A stretch of 64,000 bases of DNA, from the NCBI GenBank assembly GCA_019671005.1, contig CM033715.1:9424001-9488000 (forward strand). Reading direction: 5' to 3'. The notes beneath the pieces are model-generated. The model was given only the letters and a program-made list of their open reading frames with translations. It did no database searches and was not told the DNA's origin. The DNA is from Hibiscus mutabilis (Eukaryota; Streptophyta; Magnoliopsida; Malvales; Malvaceae). Shown in pieces: positions 56,301 to 64,000 of this stretch. The first letter of the stretch is position 1; every line of letters begins with the position of its first letter. The translations under genes and the position numbers were made by a program.

Positions 56301-59300
56301 CTACTGATGAATTGGGTGAAAATCAGCTTTTTCCTAGCCAGAAAACTGCTCAGGTTGTTTATTGTTCTTTTTTTTACTAATTAATAGCATTCATTGGATT
56401 AATTTACATCAAACTTAATATTGTTGTGCATTTCTTTCCAGATTGTGCTATTATTACTTGCCCTGGTTTCAGTGCCATGGATGCTAGTACCAAAGCCTTT
56501 TCTTCTAAAGAAGCAACATGAAAATGTATTTATACTCCTCTTTCTCAATTTCTTGTTGAACCTATTAGAAGTTTTATTGTCAACCTGTTTCCCATCACTT
56601 ATTATATGTGCCTTTTTCTAGAGGCACCAAGGCCAATCCTATGCACCACTTGAAAGCACAGATGAAACACTCCTTTCAGAGGCAAATCATGATTCCCATG
56701 GTCATGATCACGAGGAATTTGAGTTTGGTGAAGTCTTTGTGCATCAACTCATACATACCATTGAATTCGTGCTTGGTGCAGTTTCGAATACAGCCTCATA
56801 CCTTCGATTATGGGCCCTCAGGTATGTCATTAGTAATTTTAATTGATGCTTAGATTTCAATTGGTTTTGGTTGAAATAACACCGTCTCTTTGGTGTGCCT
56901 TGTTTTGTGCATGCGCAGTGTAAGTTTAGTCGAACTAGAATTGTAAGTCTAGTCGAACTAGAATAGTTATTGTAATCGAACTATGTTGAATGAGTTTAGG
57001 TAAAGTCAAACTCCTAAGACTAGAGTTAGAAGTTAATAATTAGTAGGATTCCTAATGTAATTAAAAGTCCTGGTCTATAAAAGTCTATAAACCTCTGTAA
57101 GTTTAAAAAAATAATTTTCAATCAAAAGAAACAGAAACACATTCTGTTTTTCTTCAAGGTATCAGTCTAAATTTGATCCTATCGAAATTTTTTCTCTTTT
57201 CCTCTTTAATGAATAATCCGACTTCATCTAGAGGCTTCACCAAACAACAGATGGTACAACTGCAACAACTGTTCGAGAGATGTACTGGGAGTAGTGCAGG
57301 AAATCTAACTTTTGCAGACAATGATGGTACACAGACCAACTCTTCTTCCACTGCACTTCTTTCTACTACGAATACATCAGCATGGATTGTGGACTCTGGT
57401 GCTTCTGACCACATGACTGGTAACAAGGAATTGTTTTTTCAATTTAAAAATTCCTCTCAGAATACTATCAAATTAGCAGATGGTTCTTTCTCACAAATTC
57501 AAGGCAGTGGATCTTTATTTCTTACTGATGACTTAGTCCTTCGAGACATGCTTTTTGTGCCTAGTTTAAACTGCAATTTGTTGTCAATTCGCAAGCTCTA
57601 CAAGGATTTAAATTGTGTTTTCCAGTTCTCTGATTCTGAGTGTTTTTTACAAGCATTGGACTTCAAAAAAAGGATTGGCAATGCTAGATTGGTTTATATG
57701 TTTTTCACAGTACATGAAATTCTGAAACTTCATCTTCTAAATTTTGTCTTACTTAGGACAGTCTAATGTTATGTTATGGCATTTTAGGTTAGGCCACTCA
57801 AATTTCTCCCATCTTGCAAAAATTTTTCCTCAATTATTTGTTAATCAAAAACCTTCTTTTAAATGCCATATCTGTCAACTTGCAAAACAAACAAGACAAT
57901 CTTACTTACCCTCTACTTACAAACCCTCACATCCTTTTTCTCTTATCCACAGTGATGTTTGAGGTCTTTCTAAAGTGAAGAATATTACTGGTAGTAGATG
58001 GTTTGTGACCTTTATTGATGACCATAGTAGAACCACTTGGATTTACCTCTTGAAAGAAAAATCTGAAGTGACTAGTGTTTTTGAGATTTTACAACATGGT
58101 CGAAACCCAATTTCATTCTGAAATTCAAATCTTTTAAATCGGATAATGGAGGGGAATTCTTTACTAAATCTTTAGGTGATTTTTTCTAGGAGAAAGGGAT
58201 AGTACAAATTAGTTCTTGTGTTGATGCTCCCAACAGAATGGAGTCGCAGAAAGGAAAAATAGGCATCTACTAGAGGTTACACGAGCCTTATTGTTTACCC
58301 ACAATGTTCCTAAATACCTATGGGGAGAAGCCTTATTAACTTCTACATATCTTATTAATCGCATGCCTAGTAGAGTTTTAAATTTCCAAACACCTAGAGA
58401 TGTTTTTTTATCTTGTTTTTCTCACGTTAAACCTTTGTCCTCTACACTTCCCTTGAAAACTTTTGGGTGTACCGTGTTTGTTACAAACCATGATCCTTCT
58501 AGGTCTAAACTTGATCCTAAATCTCTAAAATGTGTGTTCGTAGGATATTCACTAAAGAATGGCTACAAATGTTACCATACACCTTCTCGGAAATTTCTAG
58601 TTTCTTTAGATCTTAACTTTTTTGAACAGGAACCGTATTTTCCCACGGCTGAAATTCAGGGGGAGAGTTTTGATGATTTCCATCCCTCTACAAAACAGGT
58701 TCCTTCTTTTCCTTTACCACTCATCCCTCATCACTTGAGTCTCAGACTTCTTTTTCTCCACCTAATATCTTACTTATTTCCTCACTTAATACCTTATCTA
58801 CACCACATACTTCACCTACCGTCATGCCTTCAGGAACTCGAAATTTAACCGAACCTTCTTCATAGCCCCCTAAACAACTGTAGGTTTACACCAGAAAAAG
58901 GAGAACCATTTCAAAAACCATTATGCAATCTGGTACTCGTCAAGAATTGGATTTTAGTCCAGCTGTTTGTGAAGATAGAGGAGCTAATGATTCTGCTAGT
59001 ATTCCTTCTCATTTTCTTGAATCTGAATACTTATCGATTGCTAAAAGAAAAGGGGTGAGGCAGTGTACTAAGCATCCTATTCAAAGGTATGCTGCTTACG
59101 GGAATTTGATGCCATTTTTTAAAGCATTTACAACAAAGCTAGATGAAGAACAGATTCCTAAGACTATTGAAGAAGCTTTGCAGAATCCAAAGTGGAAGGA
59201 AGCAGTTGAAGAAATCGAGACACTTGAAAAGAATGGCACATGGACCATTATAGATTTTCCCCAAGGTAAAAAACTAGTCGGATGCAAATGGGTGTTTGCC

Positions 59301-61462
59301 ATTAAGTACAATTCAGATGGTAGTATACAGAGATATAAAGCCAAATTGGTTGCCAAGGGGTTCGCACAGACCTATGGAGTTGATTATAAGGAAACATTTG
59401 CCCTGTTGCTAAGTTAAATTCAGTTAGAGTTTTGTTAAGCCTAGCTGTAAACTGGGATTGGCAACTGATTAAAAATGCTTTTCTTAATGGTAACCTTGAG
59501 GAAGAAGTATACATGCAAATTCCACATGGACTAGAAGGTGTGCAAGCTTGTCAAATCTCTCTATGGCCTTAAGCAGTCTCCAAGAGCATGGTTCGACAGA
59601 TTCACTAAGGTTATTTTGGAGAATGGACACAAACAGTCACTGGCAGACCATACCTTGTTCTCTAAGGTAACCTCATTGAATAAAAGGGTTATCCTTATTG
59701 TGTATGTGGATGATATAATATTGACAGGAGATGATGAAGTGGAATTGAGTCGATTAAGGACCCTGTTGAGCAGGGAATTCGAAATCAAGGATCTAGGAAA
59801 ACTCAGATATTTCCTAGGCATGGAGATAGCAAGGTCTAGCAAAGGTTTGGTGATCAATCAGAGGAAGTATGTTCTGGATTTGTTGATAGAAACATGAATG
59901 TTGGGTTGCAAACCAGCAGATACGCCCATGGATGCAAAGTTGAAGTTCAACAAAGTCGACCCAATTCCAAAGGCAGATAAAGGACTCTACCAGAGGCTAG
60001 TAGGGAAATTGATCTACCTATCACTAACAAGACTAGATATCTCTTTTCTAGTGAATATTGTGAGTTAGCACATGACAGATCTAAGGTAGGAACACATGGA
60101 AGCAACAAAAAGGATTCTGAGATACTTGAAAGGTACACCTAGACATGGTTTAATATTCAAGAAAAGTTCTGATAAAACTGTTAAGAGTATTCACAGATGC
60201 AAGCTGGCCCAGTGAACAGGAGGTCAACAAGTGGATACTGCTCTTATGTATGGGGTAATTTGGTAACTTGAAAAAGCAAAAAGTAGACCGTTGTTTTCAG
60301 AAGCAGTGCATAAGCGAAATATAGAGCATTGGCCTTGGGAATGTGTGAAGGAATCTGGTTAATAAAGTTGCTTAAAGAACTGGGAATGACCAAAGATGAA
60401 AATTTCCAGATTTTTTGTGATAATCAATCGGCCATTCAAATTGCCAAGAACCCTATTCAACACGACATAACAAAGCATGTTGAAATAGATAGGCAATTTA
60501 TCGCAGAGAAGTTGACAAGTGGAATGGCTTCATTAGAGTATGTTCCAGCCGAGGAGCAAGTGGCAGATGTACTAACAAAAGCACTGCCAAAAGCCTTATT
60601 CGACAATTTTTTATTCAAGTTGGGATTATACAATGTATATTCTCCAACTTGAGGAGGAGTGTAAGTTAAGTCGAACTAGAAGTGTAAGTCTAGTCGATCT
60701 AGAATAGTTATTGTAATCGAACTATGTTGAATGAGTTTAGTTAAAGTCAAACTCCTAAGACTAGAGTTAGAAGTAAATAATTAGTAGGACTTCTAATGTA
60801 ACTAAAAGTCCTAGTCTATAAAGGTATGTAAACCTTTGTAAGTTTTAAAAAATAATTTTCAATCAAAAGAAACAGAAACACATTCTGTTTTTCTTCACGC
60901 TGTGTGTCATGTAGAATGCATAAATGACTGAGTATTTGACACATTTCTACAAATGTTACATTGTCCGATTTAGGTAAAGCCTAACTGCAAACCGCACTGT
61001 GTTTGTTCTTTCTTTTTTGCAGTCTTGCTCACTCGGAGTTGTCAGTCGTGTTCTACGAGAAGGTTCTTCTTCTTGCTTGGGGGTACGTCTTGCACATATT
61101 CTGTGTTTATACCAATTATACCCAGATATATAGGCAGTTTATATCTTCATGACTCCATCCATGTCTTCTTTTCCATTCAATGAATTCTCCGAGTTTATAG
61201 ATCTAGAAGCATATGGTATGCATGATGATAATGCGCTTTTTGCTCTGTACATTGTAGGTATAACAATGTAATCATCCTCATAGTCGGCATAATTGTCTTT
61301 ATTTTCGCAACCGTTGGTGTGTTGCTAGTTATGGAAACCCTTAGTGCTTTCCTACATGCTTTGCGACTTCACTGGGTTGAATTCCAGAACAAATTCTACG
61401 AGGGAGATGGTTACAAGTTCCATCCATTTGCATTCGCATTACTCGACGAAGAAGATGATTGA
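44328..61462 (+). CDS. VHA-a: V-type H+-ATPase 100-kDa subunit a, C-terminal ~503 residues (10 exons)
   Basis: Subunit a carries the proton half-channels of the vacuolar/endosomal V-ATPase Vo sector. Exons: 44328-44435, 44569-44717, 50586-50739, 51372-51532, 51629-51835, 56170-56353, 56442-56525, 56622-56821, 61023-61082, 61258-61462. They sum to 1,512 bp, in frame, with GT...AG introns and a TGA stop at 61460. Recognisable blocks are KKCLVAEGWSPVFATK, VTFPFLFAVMFGDWGHGI, LPFLNSLKMKMSILLG, FGYLSFLIIVKWCTGSQADL and SNTASYLRLWALSLAHSEL. The arginine in YLRLW corresponds to the essential proton-path arginine. The end reads FALLDEEDD. Full plant proteins are about 820 residues, so the N-terminal cytosolic arm is missing, in or beyond the gap. 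The first exon shown starts at a splice acceptor, not a start codon. Introns hold copia elements A, B and C. Close to Arabidopsis VHA-a2/a3 from memory. Confidence 0.95.
44466..44532. repeat. Alternating GT/GC tract in a VHA-a intron
   Basis: About 65 bp of almost pure alternating purine-pyrimidine sequence, (GT)n passing into (GCGT)n, in the 133-bp intron 44436-44568. Such tracts can form left-handed DNA and are length-variable. Confidence 0.8.
45142..46742 (-). pseudogene. Copia-A reverse transcriptase and RNase H (nearly intact, with 60-bp duplication)
   Basis: RT (46742-45957): ENENWQNAMQVEMETLEKNK, WVFTVKYKSDGFFERYKARL, LQQYDIKNAFLHGDLEEEVY, ALYGLKQSPRAW and the LVYVDDIIVTGDD active site. 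A 20-residue in-frame duplication (DHTLFVKHSSSGGVTVLLVY repeated) lies just before YVDD. After a stop at 45957 (VAYSQ-stop) the connection domain 45920-45624 and RNase H 45627-45142 follow. RNase H keeps YKDADYAGS, SSAEAEFRAM and LYCDNKSAINIAHNP, ending LKMEDIHSPA. Only the stop and a small frame change near 45626 break the frame. Confidence 0.85.
46094..46215 (-). repeat. Exact 60-bp tandem duplication in copia-A RT
   Basis: Positions 46094-46154 and 46154-46214 repeat at exactly 60 bp with one difference (aataactcc versus agtaactcc). The frame is kept. Confidence 0.93.
47048..47210 (-). repeat. Tandem repeats in the copia-A integrase-RT hinge
   Basis: Two 21-bp units (aggatcagattgtaaggtggt) are at 47048-47089 and three 39-bp units (ggtcaaaaacaggttgttgg + acaggaataggctgctttt) at about 47093-47210. 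In frame the latter gives a Gln/Pro-rich 13-residue repeat (PIPIQQPVFDQQ). Confidence 0.8.
47164..48180 (-). pseudogene. Copia-A integrase (broken; catalytic Asp lost)
   Basis: Frames 48135-47929, 47936-47610 and 47628-47164 overlap slightly and are one domain split by a stop at about 47934 and a frameshift near 47620. Motifs are FTLIHSDVWWPS (first Asp), SSCVNTPQQNGVAERKNGHV (Glu), and the C-terminal FGCVAFVHIHSQNRGKLDPR and LKCIFVGYSSTQKVYKCYHP. The second catalytic aspartate normally in FRSDN reads FRSNIAKDY here, a D-to-N change, so the enzyme would be inactive even without the breaks. Confidence 0.78.
48211..49731 (-). pseudogene. Copia-A gag and protease (two stops)
   Basis: The likely start is the ATG at 49731 (MVDEADTSNSET). 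The gag domain includes YLKWSQLVRTFLKGRGKLSH and LVMSWLWNSMVPEISDT. A TGA near 49396 (IAQEI-stop-KAVKQTY, family residue W) and a TAG near 49258 (LW-stop-EMDHYQ) interrupt it; both fit single base transitions. The frame 49257-48211 then runs clean for 348 codons, with a zinc knuckle CTYCKKPHHTKEKC (about 48900-48860), protease active site WVIDSGATDHMT (about 48600) and a pre-integrase segment. Gag packages the RNA; the protease cuts the polyprotein. Confidence 0.8.
51844..56072 (-). mobile_element. Copia-B: Ty1-copia element lacking gag, in a VHA-a intron
   Basis: 4,229 bp. LTRs are 51844-52143 (300 bp) and 55777-56072 (296 bp), with a dozen or so differences and small indels. The primer site (minus TGGTATCAGTTGC, at 55776-55764) is a variant of the Met type. 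Flanks agtta (51839-51843) and agtct (56073-56077) are an imperfect target duplication. The element begins eight bases after the 5' splice site of intron 51836-56169; without it the intron would be 100 bp. It is antisense to the gene. Confidence 0.88.
52151..55729 (-). pseudogene. Copia-B pol remnant (protease, integrase, partial RT, RNase H)
   Basis: Protease 55729-55316 has IPWIVDSGATDRN. The pre-integrase domain 55229-54888 has LLWHFRLGHPSFFYLQ and a CDVCQIAKHKR zinc motif. Integrase frames are 54976-54589 (SLIHSDIWGPSNVKN, CVDTPQQNGVAD) and 54510-54271. A hinge, 54233-53581, precedes RT 53521-53213 (LHQLDINNAFLNGDLEKEVY, then KSLYGLK). RT after that point is decayed, with only a YVDD-like trace near 53060. 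RNase H is partly kept in 52562-52151 (LHCDNRSTISIAKN, then LYNVYSPA). Gag is absent: protease begins about 50 bp inside the LTR. The element is inactive. Confidence 0.78.
56919..60897 (+). mobile_element. Copia-C: Ty1-copia element lacking gag, in a VHA-a intron
   Basis: 3,979 bp, same strand as the gene. LTRs are 56919-57156 and 60660-60897, 238 bp each, with about 14 differences by eye. The LTR starts with a 23-bp imperfect tandem duplication (gtaagtttagtcgaactaga). The primer site AGGTATCAGTC (57157) is a degraded Met type; the polypurine tract is caacttgaggaggag (60645-60659). Flanks cgcag (56914-56918) and cgctg (60898-60902) are an imperfect duplication. Without it the intron 56822-61022 would be about 217 bp. 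Confidence 0.88.
57208..60652 (+). pseudogene. Copia-C pol remnant (protease to RNase H)
   Basis: Translation can begin at MNNPTSSRGFTKQQMVQLQQ (57208). Protease has AWIVDSGASDHMTGNKELFF (about 57382). Pre-integrase follows at 57744-57962 (LWHFRLGHSNFSHLAK, CHICQLAKQTRQS). The integrase core at 57963-58290 is broken by stops and frameshifts; its C-terminal part 58291-58848 is open (LINRMPSRVLNFQTPRDVFL, LKCVFVGYSLKNGYKCYHTP). RT: 58923-59417 (GCKWVFAIKYNSDGSIQRYK) and, after a frame change, 59538-59897 (KSLYGLKQSPRAWFDRFTKV, LIVYVDDIILTGDD). RNase H: 60329-60652 (IFCDNQSAIQIAKNPIQHD, ending LYNVYSPT). No gag is present. Confidence 0.8.
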
Positions 61463-62733
61463 TGTTGTTGAATCGAATAAAAAAATTATGTTGATGGACT
61501 TTGAGCGTGGATAGGTAAGAAGCTATGTTGATTTTTTTTTATTTAAGCATGACGAGAAGTCGATTTAGATTTACCGTATAGGGGGAGTTGAGAGGAGGCT
61601 ATGAACACTGCCTTTTTAGCCTCCGGTTGATAATAGTTTGTTCTTGGAAGCAATAAGTAGCCTGCTAGTTGGGCGGTATTTTTATGTGGTATTGAGCTAT
61701 GTGTTAATACTTTTATTTAATTTAATTTTCTATTTATTTATAAAAAATAGTTGCTGTGGTTTTGTTCATAAGGTATTAATTTGCATATGATATCATTAGT
61801 AACATCTAATAAACTAAATATTTTTATATTCACCCAGCGACGTGTATAGACGGAAGGAGAATTCGATGGTTCAATTAGTTTATATAAATTGTTTGGGATA
61901 TTTTTGGTCAAATTATGGTTTTGGCCCTTGCAATGCTTACATTTTGTATTTTAATTTTACATAATTTGATTGTATTTTTTATAATGTGATTAATTTGACC
62001 AAATAACTAACATCTATTTTAGTTAATGGTATAGAAATAAAGAATTCAAACGAAAGATTTAAATATAAAATAAATCTAGTAGAGGTATAAGAAATCATAA
62101 TTTGACCTAAATTTTCATATCCGTAAAAGAAGCAAAGTCGAGTCGGATACTTGCCCTCTCTTCAAGTTTAGGCTTAAATGAAAAATCAGCCTTTAAATTG
62201 GCTTTTTGTTTATTTTTAGCCTTTAAATTATTTTTAATCAATATAAGTACGAAAATTATGTTATTTTTTAGTACTTAAATTATTTATAGGTTATTTTACA
62301 TTTTATTGGTTGAAATGATTTTTTAATCTAAATAATTACTAGATTTAAAGTGATCATAAATAATAATTTAAGGATTTATTTTGACCAAAAAATAATTTAA
62401 TGACAAAACAAACAAAAGTTATAGTTTAAGAGTTGATTCTTTGTTTAATTAGCAATGCGCATTACTTTTAGTTCGAGTAGTGTAATAGAGTTCAAGTTGC
62501 AGATGGATAGTACAATTTCAGGGATGCAAATGATGGAACGATAGCTAAAACTTTCATTAAAAAAGGCAAATTAATTAAACTTGCACTAATCAACATTTTA
62601 ATTGTTTTAACCCAATCCAGAAACATGAGAATTAATTACATATAACGCAAAACATCAACGTCCCGAACTAAATGTAAAACGATATATACAAAGCAACCGC
62701 AACTTTCGTAAAATGAACAGCTTTGCACCCACC
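61463..62733. other. Intergenic region between convergent VHA-a and cysteine protease genes
   Basis: AT-rich. 61463 to about 61740 is probably the VHA-a 3' UTR (an early AATAAA at 61476). About 62470-62733 would be the 3' UTR of the minus-strand protease. Between them (61760-62450) I see no coding frame, RNA gene or repeat. Confidence 0.6.
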
Positions 62734-64000
62734 CTACTCAGAGTTGGTATTAACGGCAGTGACGGTCGAAACCATGGAATCTACGCCACAAATATTGCGA
62801 CCCCTGCAGATTTTATAGAAACCATTCTCTCCCCAGTTTTCTCCCCATGAGTTCTTAATGATCCAGTATGGCTTTTCCTTCATGCGAACAGGAGCATAAC
62901 CAGCTGAACCATATCCCACCAACAACACTCCATGATCAAGGCGTTTGGAGCATATGTATGGGCAAGAAACTCCACCAATGTAGGTTTGCATGAACACCGC
63001 ATTGATAGCCACTGCATTCAAACAAAAGAACAATAATTGAAAAACTGTTAGGACTTTGTAAGCGAAGAACTAATCGATACGATATCAACATATACACATA
63101 AGACAATGTTTTGTCCTATCCCTAAAGAATCATCTCCGGTTCAGAGATCAATAGAAATTACATCTCTCATACACCTACTCTATATTTATAAAACTACACA
63201 CCAAACAAGCTTAATCCATAGGATGATTGCCTAATAGGTTTAATCACCAAATAATCCTAATCGATAAAATCATACTAGAATTCAAACTAATTGTTGATTA
63301 AAATTTGGATCAATATTTAACAGAAACCATTAACTATTACCATGGGATGTTCATACTGCAAGAGGCCCGTTTTTGACAAGATTGGCAGCAATTTGATCCT
63401 CGTCTAAAGAAACAACACTGAAGTTGGCCACCTTTGCAGCAATCTTGGACTTGTCAAATTTGCAGGTCCCACGATCAGTGCCGGTGTAAGGGTAGTCCTC
63501 CTCCAGCATAAGTCCACCGGCTTTGAGGGTATACTCAAAGGCACTATTCATTAGCCCACCATTGCATCCAGAATCACACGAACCTTTTTCTTCTGGATCA
63601 CACTGCAAAGCAAAAAGATTGTGTCATGTAATTAAACAATTGGAATTATATTGACATCAGTTCTTATATCTGTAGTCATGCTTCCTATATTATCATCAAT
63701 TTTCTTGTATTTTTTTATTAAATAGAGATGTACTACATTCTCGTGCCAGGATTTAAACCAGACGGGACAATATGAACATTCCACTTGGTGGGTGAATCTC
63801 CAAGTCTCTTGTTTTTGGCAGCTTAAGTAGTTATGGCATACATTAAAAATGTTTTTTTTAAAGAAGGGTATGGAAATCGAACCTCGTGATCACAATCGAC
63901 GAGCTGTTGCTCGCTGAGGCTCACAAGTTTGCCGGTTGCTAAAAAGTTAGCACCTTCCAAGGCTCCTGTTGTACTAAAAGACCAGCATGATCCGCATGAA
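62734..64000 (-). CDS. RD19: RD19/cathepsin F-like papain-family cysteine protease, C-terminal part (partial)
   Basis: A C1A protease, normally secreted or vacuolar. Three exons on the minus strand: 64000-63883 (continuing off the window), 63602-63357 and 63011-62734. Exon 1 has SCGSCWSFSTTGALEGANFL with the catalytic cysteine, and LVSLSEQQLVDCDHE. Exon 2 has CDPEEKGSCDSGCNGGLMNS, then DQIAANLVKNGPLA. Exon 3 has AINAVFMQTYIGGVSCPYIC, LDHGVLLVGYG with the catalytic histidine, and WIIKNSWGENWGENGFYKIC with the asparagine, ending NTNSE at TAG 62736-62734. The CDHECDP and GSCDSGCNGG blocks are typical of the RD19 subfamily. The signal peptide and pro-region lie outside. The exon 2 donor reads GCA-GTATGA, one G short of the frame-preserving GCAG-GTATGA, so the junction as given shifts frame; this is either a sequencing error or a real lesion. 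Confidence 0.9.

Overview
The window is nuclear DNA from a flowering plant, most likely a eudicot. It is AT-rich and intron-containing, with plant-type retrotransposons of the Tat/Ogre, Athila and Ty1-copia kinds and two recognisable plant genes. The species cannot be fixed from sequence alone. A run of 100 Ns (44096-44195) marks a scaffold gap.

Layout. Positions 1-1594 hold remnants of two LTR elements: a copia-type 3' LTR with an unusual cluster of palindromes, then a gypsy LTR ending in TGTTACA. From 2717 to the gap there is one nested retrotransposon complex. The outer element is a minus-strand Tat/Ogre-type gypsy. Its 3' LTR is 2717-5304, gag-pol is 14.2-7.2 kb, ORF1 is near 26.8 and 15.8-14.5 kb, the tRNA-Arg-type primer site is 27364-27380, and the 5' LTR runs from 27384. 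A plus-strand Athila-type element, Athila-1 (15783-25993), sits inside its ORF1. A decayed minus-strand Athila remnant, Athila-2 (from 28670), interrupts its 5' LTR. A complete young minus-strand Athila element, Athila-3 (32089-43917, 5-bp target duplication CTCAG), sits inside Athila-2.

Right of the gap lies the 3' part of a vacuolar H+-ATPase subunit a gene (VHA-a, plus strand). Ten in-frame exons (44328-61462) encode about 503 residues, including the whole membrane domain and the essential arginine of the proton path. Three introns each carry a separate copia element: A (44905-50073, minus), B (51844-56072, minus) and C (56919-60897, plus). Splice sites and reading frame remain intact. The N-terminal exons are not in the window. 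The gene is followed, tail to tail, by the 3' part of an RD19/cathepsin F-like papain-family cysteine protease (62734-64000, minus), which runs off the right edge.

The two host genes are unrelated in function: one acidifies vacuole and endomembrane compartments, the other is a secreted or vacuolar protease. No operon-like cooperation is expected. The least ordinary signals are dispersed palindromes and hairpins in the retrotransposons. They include a TTGCC-NN-GGCAA motif found throughout all three Athila copies in coding and non-coding parts, CTAGAG/CTCTAG hairpin arrays before the 3' LTR, and a cluster of GGTTTCGAAACC palindromes in the leftmost LTR. Two copia elements independently lack gag, and a third carries a 60-bp in-frame duplication beside its reverse-transcriptase active site.
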